A stretch of DNA of 64,000 nucleotides from Styela clava. Taxonomy: Eukaryota; Chordata; Ascidiacea; Stolidobranchia; Styelidae. The first letter of the stretch is position 1. Each line of letters starts with the position of its first letter. A program made the translations under genes and the position numbers. The stretch spans positions 16,475,426 to 16,539,425 of the forward strand of contig NC_135263.1 in the NCBI RefSeq assembly GCF_964204865.1, in the 5' to 3' direction. This document shows, one piece after another, positions 11,895 to 24,661 of this stretch. The notes under the pieces are model-generated. The model was not told the origin of the DNA, did not search any database, and saw only the letters and a program-made list of their open reading frames with translations.

Positions 11895-12425
11895 TTAATG
11901 AAATCACGTGAATGGCATAGTACAGAAACAAAAGTGAAGGTATCGTTGTTAAAACACACAACTAAGGCTATCAAGAATGTGGCCGGAAATCTTCTGCTTC
12001 CTAATACCAACTCTTCTTCGTCATTATTTGTCGATTCCCGAGAAGTCCTCGCAAGCGGTTCGAAAGGTCACTAGAGCTAGCCGACGCGAAATCGCGAGTT
12101 TCGAGAAGCTAATCCTGCCTATAGCTGTGAGGTTGTTCGATTCTACGCAGAAGTACGAGGTTTGGTATCCTCCGAATCACTCACCGTTAAGTCAATAATT
12201 CCGCTTTGAATGACTTTAGGCATTGTGCGAGATTTTTTTGACGTAATGAGGCCATTTGCAGTAAATTATACCCCGAATTCCCTGCATTTCATCGTCCACT
12301 TTGACGCATTTTGCGGTAGATTGACAAAAGCAAATTTCGTGTCCAATGACTCTTCCTCAATACTGATCAGCATCTCCGACTGCAGTATCCTTTGACTTCA
12401 CATTTTTGTGGAAGTAAACGTCAAT
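11895..12425 (-). pseudogene. Degraded duplicate of the 3' end of the large SIM-containing gene
   Basis: This block is a diverged direct copy of 12430-13005, which holds the last codons and 3' UTR of the large minus-strand gene. On the minus strand its end still reads VIQSGIIDLTVSDSEDT followed by a stop at the equivalent place, so the SUMO-interaction-like motif is kept. Upstream the copy is broken: a deletion after KSKDT shifts the frame, and an in-frame stop follows CREFGV. The downstream portion (11895-12135) matches the 3' UTR at 12430-12700. It is therefore most simply a tandem-duplicated, decayed gene end. An alternative-terminal-exon role is possible but less likely. Confidence 0.7.
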
Positions 12426-12705
12426 AATAAAGCCACGTGAACGAGAAAGCACAGGTACACAAGTAAAGGCATCGTCGTTGAACAAAAACAACTTAGACTA
12501 CCAAGCTTTTCGCCCAAATTCTTTTTTTCTATAAACGACTTTTCTTCATCATCAATCACTGACTTCCGAGGCTTGCGGGACGATTTATATACGAGCCACA
12601 CTGCAATGGTGCCAAATCGCAAGTGGTTCGAAACGACACTTGGGCTAGCGGACACGAAATTGCAAGTTTTGCAAAACTAATCCTAGAGTTGTGCGTTGTC
12701 CGACT

Positions 12706-15700
12706 TTACGCAGAAATATGAGCTTGTGAGTCCTCCGAGTCACTGATCGTTAAGTCAATGATTCCGGTTTGAATGACTTTAGGCGTTGTGCGCCGCTTTT
12801 TTGGCGTAATCGGGCCATCTATAGTTGACGATTCTCCAGATTGACAGCGTTTTTTCACCAACGTTGACGCATCAGACGGTGGGTTCACATCGAGCAAATT
12901 TGCAACTTTAGTGGCAAATGACTCTTCCTCAATACTAATCAGCATCTGAGACAGTGGCCCATCTCTCATTTTAGTATCTTTCGACTTCACATATTCGTCG
13001 ACGTGAATGCCAGGCTCAATTTTCACAAGATGTCTTTCTATTCTTCGAGAGCAGTCATCGCCAGATGGCATTGCATCCATAGGATCTTCGCCTTCAACGA
13101 ACCAACTGGAACAGGGCGGAGACAGTAACTCTTTGTCGCATAATCCCGATTCTTCATTGGAATTTATAGGCAGCGAACCAAATGAGCACAGTCCCTTATC
13201 TATCAACTTTGAAGCTACTGGAATGCTTTTATTTTGTTCAAGACAAAGTGTTCCGGTACTTGCTTTATCATCAGTTATGCCGCTTGGCTCACATTCTAGA
13301 TTTGCACCCTCATCCAGAGCGGGCATGATTTCGGAATGGATAGTTTCAACAGAACCATCAATTTTATCATTGCCGTCCCCCAAAGAGGATATAATGTCAT
13401 CAAAAATGTTTCGTGATTCTGCAGCATTTCGAGATGACGATGACATCGGCGATGCGGACTTTTTAATCTGAGGTTTTCCAACCAAATTGTGAAGCAGCGA
13501 GAGTACGTCTTCGGGAACATTGACTTTCGTGGGGGATTTACCAGCGTCGACTGACACGGATGAAGGACTGAAGTCGATAGAAGACTCAACTTTTGACGAA
13601 CAACCTGTTTGATCCGCAACAGAACAATCAAATGCAGATTTCGCCAAGACACCCGAAGCCGGTTTGGCATAACTCTTAAGACATCTAGTTGACGTTTCCG
13701 ATGATCCTTCTACATGATATTCCAATTGACGAGGGCAAGGTTTCAGGCTTTGGGCAGTATAAATAGAGTTGGACGAGTCTAGGTTTTTGCTGTTACACAC
13801 TTCACGAACGGGAGTAAATTTTGTGAGTAACTCGTTGAAAATGGGTTTGATACAGACACCAAGTGCATAATTGACGCTAGTAACTTCTTTGGCGGAGTCT
13901 AAATTCAAAAGTTTGGCACAAGCCGTACTCATTTTTGCGTGAATTGAAGAAATGTCATGTTGATTATTTTGCAAACTCCCGAGAGCTTGATGCAGCGTTG
14001 TTTGCAATGTATTGCCTGGTAAACACGCATTGTTTAAAACTTTCAATTGAATAGGTGAATGCCGTTCCGAGAAACCTTTGCTGATAAGCTTCATTGCAGT
14101 TCTTTGGGTCATTCTCAACCTCAACCTGCGAGTATGATTTTTCGATTTATCTGTTGCATGTGACCTTTTAGTTTTAAATGGATATAATTTTACATTAAAC
14201 TTTGATAGGTTTGTTTTCACAACATGACGTAGACGAGTCAGTTCTCTTTCGCGGGTGACATCGGCTCGAACAACACTTGGTTTCGAAATCACACCGACTA
14301 GAAATGGAATTGTTGACGTGGTATTCCCGCCGAACCTCGAAGCAAGGGACGTGGAGAGTGATTTTGTTCCGATTGTTCTCGAGTCTGTTACATGTTGTTT
14401 CAGCGGTGGTTGTGCTAATATTACTTTGTTTATTGAACATTTTAAACCTCCAGTATTAATGAAAGGTAAGGTGCTCAGTAGAGGCTGGGCGTTTATGCAA
14501 GACTTAGACGTGGTACTGACAAGATCGGAACTTCTTGCTTGGAAATCACTGCTCGTGGTTAACGATATTTTGGGTTGTGAACAGTAAGAACGAAGTAAAA
14601 TCTTTGATGAACTTTGAATTTTTTTTCGTTCTGAAGTTTTGTCTCGATGGGACTTTACACAGGATATGAAAATTTTGTGCTCAGAGTCTGGTGAATTCAC
14701 ACTAAAGTGAACAGGCTTGGGATTATCTTGTTGCTTCTTCTTCTCAGGGTCACACAAGTTTTTATTAGTACCCAAATCAACATACCAAGTGTTCCGGTAT
14801 GTTGAAGCTATCACAGGCGAAGTTTCGCAGGAATTTTGCAAAGTAGGTATCAAGCTCACAGCAATCAATGACTTGGTACCTCCATCAGAAGCGGGGGCAT
14901 CTATGAATGACGACACAGAAGAAAACAAAGATGAGGGGTTTTCGCAAGAAAATGCTATACTCTCGCTGCTGCTGGACTTTATTGCAACATTATTTTGGAT
15001 CGAGAATCGGGAAGTCTTCAAATCTTCTTCCAACGTTGCTGCATGCCCGGATTTTTTTACTTTATGATCTCCTTCAGCAGTTACGCCTGGGATCAAATTT
15101 AAATCATTACCAGCTACATCCTCAGAGATATAAGAATGAATTTCCTTTTGTGTGTTTCTTTTTAATATATCTGATTCACAAATACCTTTCGAAATAGGTA
15201 CCAAGTTCACAACGTTACAATTTGAGACTTCGCAACTCAAAACTGAAGTGATAGCCCCCATCAATTTTGACTTAGAACAAGATAGAGATGAGCAAGTTTC
15301 TACGGAAACTGGTATACTTTGAGATGAATGGTTGGAAATCTTCAAATCTTGCCCGGACGTTGGCATAATTCTAGACGCTTTCATTTTTCGATATTCCCCA
15401 GAGAAGGTTACACCTGTAGCCGAAACGTCTTTGTATGGAACAGTATTATGTGAAATCAAATTACAAGCATTCTTGGTTACATTCGAAAAGACTCTATTTG
15501 GGATAACTTTTTCAGTCACATCTGATTCATAGCTCATTTTCAAAGTAGGCATCGAGCTCATAACATCACCATGGGAGAGAACAGAAGTTGAAACATTCGC
15601 GAATGCTGATACATTTGAAGACACATTCGTGCAATATTTTATGGGAAATTCTATACTCTCATTTTTGTCAGACTTCGTAGATGCAGTATTCTGAGATGAA

Positions 15701-18700
15701 CGTTTAGGGGTCTTTGAATATTGAACCAGTTTTGTCATAAGTCTGGATGCTTTCATTTTTTTATATTCTCCAGAGAAGGTTACTCCTGTAACTGCAATGT
15801 TTCGACTTGCGATGTTATTATCTAAAAACGATTTACAATTTTTCCCATCTGCATCCACAGAGAAGGTAGAAACAATTCTTTCCAGTGCACTTTCTGAAAG
15901 AACTGATTTACAATCAACTTCTGAAGTAGGTGGCAAACTCACTACATCACCAACCGAAATGCTGGATTTCACAATGGTAGATGATACAGAACATGTCAAA
16001 GATGAGTAATTTCCCACCAAAGATGATATACTTTGAGATGAACAGTTGTTGGGATTCTTAAATTCTTTTGGTAGTGTTGTTATACAGCCGGGTGGCTTAA
16101 TGTTGTGATTCTCAGAGGAGACTACATCTGTAACCAAAATATTTTGGGGTAGAATGCTATTATGCAAAATTGATTTGCAATCATTTCTAGTTACATCCAC
16201 AGACATTGCAGAAGAAATTTTTTTCTGGGTAATCTCTTCTGGCATATCTGATTTATATGAAACTTTTGAAGAAGTATTTACAAGAGGCAGTTGAGTTCTT
16301 TGGCTGAATACCATGGACATAACATTAGACGGTTTTTGAAACTTGACAGCGGTACTTGCATGACATTGGTCTGTGGATAACATAGAGCTCCTAGCTTTAT
16401 GTTTACCAATAGGAAACACATCATCACGTGTGCCCTTCGTCTGTATATGACCCATATCTGTATAACTGCCAGAACTAGAAACTTGTACTTTAGTGAGGAC
16501 TGGAGAAATCACTATATGCATATCAGGCGTGTTGCTGGTGAACTTCCTGGCTGAAATCGGGTTACTATATGGGGAAAGGTTTGGATTTGGGCATACATTA
16601 AAAACCGGATCGGATTTTCTCAATAAAGCAGGATTTCCGTCACATTGCACCACATTCTGTTGTTGGTATCCACTGCTACATGGAGCATCGATGCATGACC
16701 TACGTGTTATTGTAGCAATTATGGCCGATTCTTTGTTGGCAATTGAATTAACATTGGAAAGGTTGTTGCGCAATTGATTCCCATTAGGTTGATTCAAATC
16801 AGTGTTTTGCAGCAAGATAAACGGTGTAGTTGGTGATGCTAAAGAATTTTCAGTAGTTGTCGAACATAAATTCAGGGACAATGACACAGGTTTCAAAGTT
16901 ATCGTGTTTGTAGCATTGAAATATTTAGCCCCACCCCCTTGGGATGAAACATTCTTCAGGCCGGTCTCACCAGAGTTTGCTTCTGACAGCCCAGTAAGAT
17001 TTGAAGTAACAGATAACGGTGGAGTCACAGCAAAAGCTTTCAATCCACTGCTTTGAACTTTTGCTTGGGCAGATGTTCTTTCTACTTTCGGAGATGAAAG
17101 TCGCATTGGTAATTTCATCACAAAATCAGGGTGTTTAATATACAAATAGTTTTCGCATGGAAACGGTCCTATTGGTTTCTCATTGCCACTTGGAAGAGAA
17201 TCAGCTGTTGAAGAATCTACAGCCACAAATGATTGACCAATCAAAGCACAAGAACCAGATCTAGACTGTTGTAGATTGGAGAAATTAAAACTGGGCACAT
17301 ATGTATTAGCAATAGATGATGCAGGCAACATTACACAACATTTTCTTTGCTTCATCCTGTCAGATGCAACCCTCCAGTTAGAAGACGGGGCAAATTTTAA
17401 TTCAGAAACAACCTCTTCCACAGCTGCAACACAGTTTGCCTCATTTTCATCTAAACCAGCAAGTTGGTATCTATATCCCATATTTCTCATATCAGAAAGT
17501 GTTGGGCATGAGGATTTATTTGACACATATCTTAAACAATTACTTGGCCTGCTAGTTTGACTTCTATTAATACTTGCTTCGGAGCAGCTCTGAGAATCTT
17601 GGTAACGACCTTCAGAAATTGCATAACAATGATCAAAGTGAACATTGGCTAAGCTATGAGAAGAAGAACTCACCACAGAAGATGTTTTCATGCATATGCA
17701 CCTATTTCCAGTTATGGATGAATCCTGGGAGTCTAATAAAATATTTGGGGGTTCACTCTCTAATGTGGAGTCTTCTTCGTTACCTGAACAGGTCATATCC
17801 TCATGAGTAGATGTCATTATTTTTTGCCCTACAATAGTCAGTTTTGTAATATCTACAGATATTTTGATTTGTTGGCCTGCACGCAACAGCTTGAGGTAGA
17901 ATTTCTTCTCTCCGGATTCTGCCTTCTCTGCATCAGAAAATCCCAAAATATCAGGCACATTTTGTTCAGTTTGCTGTCTACTGAAAAGTTGTTCTCGGTC
18001 AAGTTCATGCATTTGCCTGAAATTTTTCAAGATTTCTTTGTTCTCATAAGATTTTCACAAAACAGGGGTACTCCCGTAGTGTGTGTACCAGGTTAGGGTT
18101 AGGCCATAATTTTTTACGATTTTCCCTCAAGAGTTTGGGGACTGTCTGTGTTAGCGAAGTGAATATATCCCCTGCTCATAGGCTGCAGCCTGTTACACAA
18201 CTTGATGTAAAGTAGGCGAACAAAATTAGTTACCTCCATATCGGTACACACACTCTGGAGCGCCTACATAGGCATATATAAAATTCAATTGCTATTAGTT
18301 TTGAATATAGTAACTGTATTTTATTTACCTCCATCCTTTATGAACACAATATTTGATTCCATTGCCTAACACTGCATCCCTCACTTTTCGTTTGTAAATT
18401 TGAACCTAAATTTTGTTTGAATAAAAAGCATACAATTACAATACAAACAGTTAAACTACAAACAAAACATTTCCAAACAGTACCAATGTCATCGTTAAGC
18501 GATTATCTTTTTGGAGATTCTTTGCTATATCCAAGATGTCATCAGGCAAGATCGAACTACAATCTTCCACATTCCTTGCTCGATTTAAAACCTCTATAAA
18601 ATAGTCTCCCACATCGGTTGCAATGTACCAGGCATCATGTTTCTGAGGTAGAAAATAGAGACAGTCAGGCAATTCACAAATATTTATTCAAGGGTATGCT

Positions 18701-21700
18701 AAACACTAGTAACAAATACGCATTAACTTACATTCAACTCGGAATTAAAACTCCGGATAAGTACCAACCAAAAAATGCTCTACGAGGACACAAACACTAT
18801 TTAAGCAAATATGTGGTGTTTATTACATCTTATAATTGACCGTTAGTCTTGTGAGGGTGCATCTTATTTTAATAGTAACAACTTAATACGTGAAATCTGT
18901 ATTTCATACAAAGAATATTAATTCACTAGACACCAAGATGACAATAAAATATTTTTTGAATATCTCTAATGGGAAGTAATAGAAGTAGACCACAATCAGA
19001 GATCTAATAACATGGGTAAGCATGCAAAACTGGATATATTTCTCTATGAAAGAATCAGGATATCACCACATGAAACAAGTTCGAAGTGACCAAATATAAC
19101 AACCTACTTCTAAATTAAGATCCATTCCCAAAATTGCCCTCACTATCAGAACTCTATGTTTAAGCCAATCTTCACAGTGCGAAAGAATTTTGAATACTCT
19201 TGTGGTTCCAAGCCAAGTTGTATTGTAATCATCAGCCCCTGACAACAAAAATAAACTGGTTTTATATAGGCGGGCACCACAGGCATTGTAAACAAAAAAT
19301 TGAGAATAAGTCAACAATAAAATAATAGCCATAAAAATAACTCAATCCTAGATAGCTTGTTTTTTTAATTTGATGATATTTAGCTGCCTTTAATCATTAT
19401 TATAAGTATATGCCACAGAATGATGATAAATATTGGAGTAGTAAAATATATTTGCAAGGCAATTTGAAAAATGTGATAACAAACCTTGAATTGAGGGAAA
19501 ATGGACAATAGTAAATAGCTCCCAAATGTCTCTCAAAATACTATCACCATGTGAAACAGTTTGATTCTGCTAGAAAAAATAAAAAAACTGCAATATGACT
19601 GAGCACACTGAGATTTGAACGTGATTTCAATTGGTATATTGGGCAATATCACTTGAAAAAATTAATATTACACAACTGGAAAAATCATTTGGAAAATAAG
19701 TAATTTTTTTTGAACAACAATTAAACCATGCCGAATTTTATTTTTAGATATTTTTATCTAAGTGGCATATTCTGGGCTGCGATAGCAGTTAATTTACCTT
19801 TTCGATTGTCTGATGATCCTGATCACACTCATCAGATGATTCTATTATCACAATTCCACCTTCATCATTTACGAAGGATGGCCCACTTTCTTGGCTAAAA
19901 TTAAAATTACTTTATATCATTGTATTACACAACCAATTTAAAAATAAAGTTGCATTAATATCAAACAAAATGTACAACCTAGATTCATTGGATCTCTTCA
20001 AAAGCTTTGTGGCAGTTTCTGCGATACTCATGTTCCCATTGTACTGCTCCTTGGACTTTTTTATTGCAGTTTTTTCCTCCTCAGTCGATGAATTACCAAG
20101 GCCGTTCTTACATGATGGCGCAATTTTAACATTATTGCGTTGTTTGTTCTCCGATAGCTTTTGATTTGGATTCCAATAATTATTACCAAGGCCTTGTTTT
20201 TTCAGAGATTTGCGAAAACTGGCGAGATTAAATTTTCTGGCAGACTCCAGTTTACTGAATTTATTTGGAATATAGATATTCGATTCAAACATTTTTCTTT
20301 TATTTGTTGTAGATGATTCAGGACTGTTTGTAATTTCATTAATGGCAGGACTGCATACTACAGATTTTGACTTGTAAACAAGAGGTAACTTGCGCCATGT
20401 TGCCTTTCCCACTGAGGAAAATTCCACAGAAGTAGACTTGCCAGCTATACAATCTGAAATATCATTTTTGCTTAAAGCGTTTAAAGCATGTTCAGCTTGT
20501 GAGTGGAGTATTAGTTTCAAGAACGGTGGTGACTTTTCACAATGCGTGGACAAATCATCGGTATTTCCTGATAATGTATTCAAAGATTTGAAACTGCTAT
20601 CGTGAACAATGGTTGCATCAAGCTTTTGTCCAAGTGCTTGACTACGCTTTTCTTTTACTGAATCCCAGTAATTTTGTGGTGTGATCCAACAATTCATTTT
20701 CGTATCTGAAAAAAAAAATAAAAATTTTATAATTATAGAACAATAAATGATGTTGACGACAATTTCTAAAACATTTGCAAGGTTAAGATTTTCACATAAA
20801 TGCAATGATGATATTAAAAAAAGGTAACATAGTAAAAATACCTAAAGCCTTTCTTCTTTCAAGAGCAGATTGCAATGTTTTAATATAACTGGATTGTGAG
20901 GTAGGAGTTTGATATTTAATCTCAGTGGGAGAAGGTTTAACAGTTTCCACTCGAAATAATTGTTTTTGTGAGTTGCTAGATTCTTTTTGTAATAATTCAT
21001 CTAGTTCTTTGCTCATAAAAACATTATTCGAAACTTCCTTTCTGGCAGAAATGTTGGTGCATTTTGCATCTTGTTCAACTACATTCTCCCAGTGATGATC
21101 AATAGTATTGCACTCAATTTCATCAACATGCTGGGATGATTTTGGTTGTGGATTTATTATGCTAGTTTCGAGTTGAACTTCTTCATCAGCCACATCGCAA
21201 GTTTCATCCACAGTCTCTTCTGGTTCTGCCTCTTCTAGTCATAGAATGCAATATATTGGAAAGTGTAAGGGTTTTTGGTTATCAAAAATCAACAAACAGT
21301 GCTAACTTGAAATGAATGAAACTTGATTGTAAACTAATCCCACTGTAAACTAAAATCTCACTAAGAAAAGAAATAGATTGAAAAGTACTGATGAATTTAA
21401 TGGTGATTGAATATAAAATTATTTCCCACATTCATAGATTAAATATCACAAAATTTGTAAAAAAAAAATAACTAAAAAAGGATAAAATGAAAAACTAGAA
21501 ATTACAATTTTATCAAGAAATTTGAATAAACTGAGCTTTCCATTCAATGAGTTCAACTGATTTCTCATATTAATACAGGACTTTGATGCAATTCTTCTCT
21601 ATATGCCAGAATATTTAGATCACAATTAAGTTGATAAACAATTATTACCCTGAACACTTGAAATTTCATCATCATCATCATCATCACTAACTAGATCCTC

Positions 21701-23227
21701 TTCTATCAAATTATCAGCAAGTATTCTATCAAATGGTCTAAAAAAATCAATTACACTGCTATGATTTGTTGTTCCAAAAGCAACAAAAATCTGTATCCAA
21801 AAATATTTGAATTGTAAAACATAGTATTGCATGGAAAATCTAGAATCTTGCCACAATTAATTTAATAATGCATAGCAGCAAAATTCAATACTCACCGGGC
21901 ACAAGTGGTTAGCGCGGTAGAAAATTAATTTGCATTAATTCAAATCAAATTCTGGATATACATATAAACTTTTGAAATATTATATATATATACACAATGT
22001 ATCAACAGTATTGGCATCTGCATAATGTAGCCTATTTGGGACCATTGACAGCATATGATTTGATGGCAGTTACACATTAACAGAATTTCACAATTACAGA
22101 TACCATTGCAATAAAATTACTAATTTTGTCCAAAAAAGCTAATCACCGACCAAAAACTACTTCAGTAAAAATAAATTTTTACTTTATCTTTTGGTTAATC
22201 CCACGATATCCATGTTTTTTTCTAATACTTCGTAAATCTGGCTCTAACATAGGTTGAACTCCATTGCTTGACTGACACTTATAAGAAATCATTAAACGTA
22301 GATCCAACCATCGACAGTCCATCTCATCATCATCGAAAAATTCACCAACAGATTTATCGAAACAATTCGCAATATCTTCAGACCTAAAAATACAAGTTGC
22401 CCATAAGCTTACCTTAGAAAAAGAAGAAGTAGTTTTTATCACCATTAGGTTTACAAACATTGCTAATGTGTCTTGAACTTCATCTCCCATGGGTGTTTGT
22501 ATGATGCATTAATTTGTTGCGTGCAAACATTAATCTAATTTTTATATGAGAATAAAGCCTATAAGACAACAAAATAGAAAGGTTCTTATCCATTATCCAC
22601 TTTATGGAAAAAGATAGACATTTTGTTCCTGGTACATAAAAGCAGAAGATATCCAGCAACCAGTGGTTGCATAAACAGACAAAAGTTCTTATTCATAAGC
22701 TACAGAAATTGTTCGTGAGTTGAACACAGATTAAATATAATATTTGAAATACAAAACTAATTTTTATGAAATTACTCAGGATAGGATTCGCATATTTATC
22801 CCAGGGGGAAGATAAGCCGACCATATGGTGAACCATGGCCTCTCGTCCAGTTACCATTCCATGTCGGGTATGAGATTAGTTAGTTATTTGTTTTCAGGAG
22901 CATGACTTACATGAATGAAGTGAATGTAAAGTCATCAACATGATCAAGTTTAACTGCCTTATTAATTACAGATGCATAACTATCAAGTGATCTTCTTTTT
23001 CGTCTTTTTTCCTTGATATGGGGTTTGGTATTTGCCAATGAGAAGGTATTTATTATCTTTATGTCTATATCACTGTCATCATTCTCCGAAGATGTATTTT
23101 GGTTACAATTTTGGCCATCATTGTATAATCCTTCAGGTAGTTCTGACAAATGTAAATAGCTTCGATCTTGAAGAATGTGATCAAGAGATTCCAATTTGAC
23201 AGCAGGTGCATGATCATCAGAAGCCAT
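12706..23227 (-). CDS. Large unrecognised protein with SUMO-interaction-like motifs
   Basis: Joined exons (minus): 23227-22911, 22383-22183, 21737-21649, 21234-20842, 20705-19979, 19894-19798, 19569-19485, 19238-19108, about 18642-18484, then one exon of about 5.3 kb ending at 12706, giving about 2,500 residues. The first nine join in phase. The junction into the giant exon (acceptor near 18016 or 18042) is unresolved. Exon 1 has a basic cluster, KEKRRKRRS. Exon 3 has VSDDDDDDEIS. Exon 6 has a hydrophobic core with an acidic flank, IVIIESSDE. Exons 7-9 look globular and helical (IWELFTIV, CEDWLKHRVLIVRAILG). The giant exon is Ser-rich and mostly disordered, has an internal repeat (residues about 630-1000 of that exon), and ends with PKKRRTTPK and IIDLTISDSEDS. 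The N-terminus rests on the first ATG. The composition suggests a nuclear SUMO-binding protein. I do not recognise the family. The SIMC1/SLF2 group is one hypothesis to test. Confidence 0.7.
14850..16330 (-). repeat. Internal coding repeat of four diverged units (about 110-125 codons each)
   Basis: Within the giant exon a landmark block recurs in order along the protein: ENHNIKPPGCITTLP (16066-16135), FSGEYKKMKASRLMTK (15738-15790), FSGEYRKMKASRIMPT (15363-15420) and EGDHKVKKSGHAATLE (15025-15093). Each is followed by a Ser-rich stretch with SSQ, then a 'CESD'-like or 'CKS'-like segment, and preceded by 'VTGVT' or similar. The spacing is 335-375 nt. The two central units are most alike. I know of no named domain with this pattern. 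Confidence 0.7.
18060..18285. repeat. Interspersed repeat, copy 1
   Basis: It lies in the presumed last intron of the large gene. It matches 24150-24395 in the opposite orientation: both share the 'ggtacacacac' plus 'tctggag' block, 'ttaggccataatttt', and 'gactgtctgtgttagc'. It has no coding capacity and its superfamily is not identified. Confidence 0.65.
22778..22908 (-). mobile_element. SINE fragment abutting exon 1 of the large gene
   Basis: In reverse orientation this matches the 3' part of the SINE at 23641-23975, from 'aagtc(c)atgct' through the GGACGAGAGGCC block to the cctatcct tail. Its 5' break coincides with the splice donor of exon 1 (see findings). Confidence 0.75.
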
Positions 23228-23379
23228 TTTAGTCCTTTTTGTGAAGTCTAACCTATATCATACATCTATTTATAAAAAGATGAAATAATTCAATATTATG
23301 ATATTCCTGAAATTCAACACATGACATACGGTATGCCTGTCGATAAGTGATTACAAAAATGATCTACAGGGTTGAAATT

Positions 23380-23575
23380 TCATATTTATCCTCTGGGGAG
23401 AACAGAGGGAGGTTCATAGAACCGCTCAATAATACCTGGATACAGTGATATGGAGCAAAAGATTGCCTCTGGTCCGGTTGCAGTTCCAGTCCATGTAATG
23501 TATGAGAATAGTTAACCAATTAAGCTATTTATTTTCTGTTGCACGGACTTGATGGTTGAGGAAGCTGACCAGGGG
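23380..23575 (-). mobile_element. SINE fragment, diverged
   Basis: This is a reverse-orientation copy. It keeps the 'accatcaagtccgtgc' block, 'ggaccagaggcaatc' and a 'ccagaggataaatatg'-like end when read on the minus strand. It lies just upstream of the presumed start of the large gene and could be part of its promoter region. Confidence 0.6.
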
Positions 23576-23640
23576 CCATCAAAAACAGTCCATGCATAAG
23601 CAATGCTTAATTTATTGTGTGATACATATTTCATATACAC

Positions 23641-23975
23641 ATTGGCTCGGCGGTGTGGCGCATCGTGCTAAGCGTTAGGAATACGCTCGCCACCGCATCT
23701 CTGATTACCCTTTGTGGGTTCGCAGGTTCAAATCTCATGCACGGATGATTAAGTGCGAGAGAATTGCTGGACTCCTCGCCGCCGTAGGGTGGTTCACGTA
23801 ACCGCTGGTCGGTTACGGCTTCCTCCACCATCAAGTCCATGCTTTCGAAAACAAATAACTGGCTAACTAATCCCAATAACCGGACGAGAGGCCGTGGTTC
23901 GCCATATGATTAAGCCGTCTTATTGGCTTTCCTCTCCCCGGGATAAATATGTATCTCCTATCCTATCCTAACAAA
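23641..23975 (+). mobile_element. tRNA-derived SINE, near full length
   Basis: The head is tRNA-like, with an A-box-like stretch (tggcgcatcgtgctaagcg) near 23656 and a B-box-like ggttcaaatct at 23725-23735, about 50 nt further on. These are the internal RNA polymerase III promoter elements. The body follows, and the 3' end carries ATCCT pentamer repeats. At about 335 bp it is the reference copy for the fragments at 1838, 22778, 23380, 24662 and probably 62105. Confidence 0.8.
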
Positions 23976-24149
23976 ACAAAGGCTGCTATGGTGGCCATGA
24001 TTTGAGCAATCGTATGCTCATAACGTCTTCTGAAAAGTCCGCATACACCACCAGCAAACATCAGAGATACTGGTACCAAACAAACCATACAGCTAAATAA
24101 CGTGCGACCGTAGTGTGCAAGTCACGCTATTTGATATGGGCAAGACTAC

Positions 24150-24395
24150 GATATAAAACAATGGGCACTCCAGATGTGTGTGTACCGATATGGAGCGAGC
24201 TAATTTATTTCGCCTATTTTACATCAAGTTGTATAAAGAGACTAAAATCTATTCTCAGGGGGCTCACTTGGCTAACACAGACAGTCACTGAACTCGTAAT
24301 AGAATTAAAATAATGAAAATCGGAATAAAATTATGGCCTAACCTCAACCCTGCTGGAATACGGTACTGGTACCAAACAAAGAACATTTCGCTACC
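24150..24395. repeat. Interspersed repeat, copy 2 (inverted relative to 18060-18285)
   Basis: It contains cactccagatgtgtgtgtac, 'ggctaacacagacagtcac' and 'ttatggcctaacctcaaccc', each the complement of a block in the copy at 18060-18285. The two copies differ by small indels. Confidence 0.65.
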
Positions 24396-24661
24396 GTATA
24401 TCCACTCAAGAAAATATGAGACAGAACGTTTTTTGTCAGAGTCCGGTCCAAATTTTTCTGTAAAACGATTTTTTTTGGAGTGCATCACGCTTTTCGATTT
24501 CAAGAATGAAACCTGATAACTGGAAGCCGAAAATAAATATTTCTGGCAACGGAATATCGACCACGTGCTGAGGATGACGTTTTGTTTGTTTCAATTTCAT
24601 CGCGAAGCATCGTTCTGGTTACGAATTAGATCCAAATATCGTGGTCGATAATAATCAAATC

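Noticed and set aside
13007..17810. Many plus-strand frames opposite the giant exon
   Set aside because: They are antisense shadows of a very long Ser-rich minus-strand coding exon, whose codon use opens the opposite strand.
21895..21930. tRNA-like phrase 'gtggttagcgcggtagaaa'
   Set aside because: It has an A-box flavour only, with no B box or arms, and lies in an intron of the large gene; not enough to call.
23631..23876. 81-codon minus-strand frame
   Set aside because: It lies entirely inside the tRNA-derived SINE.
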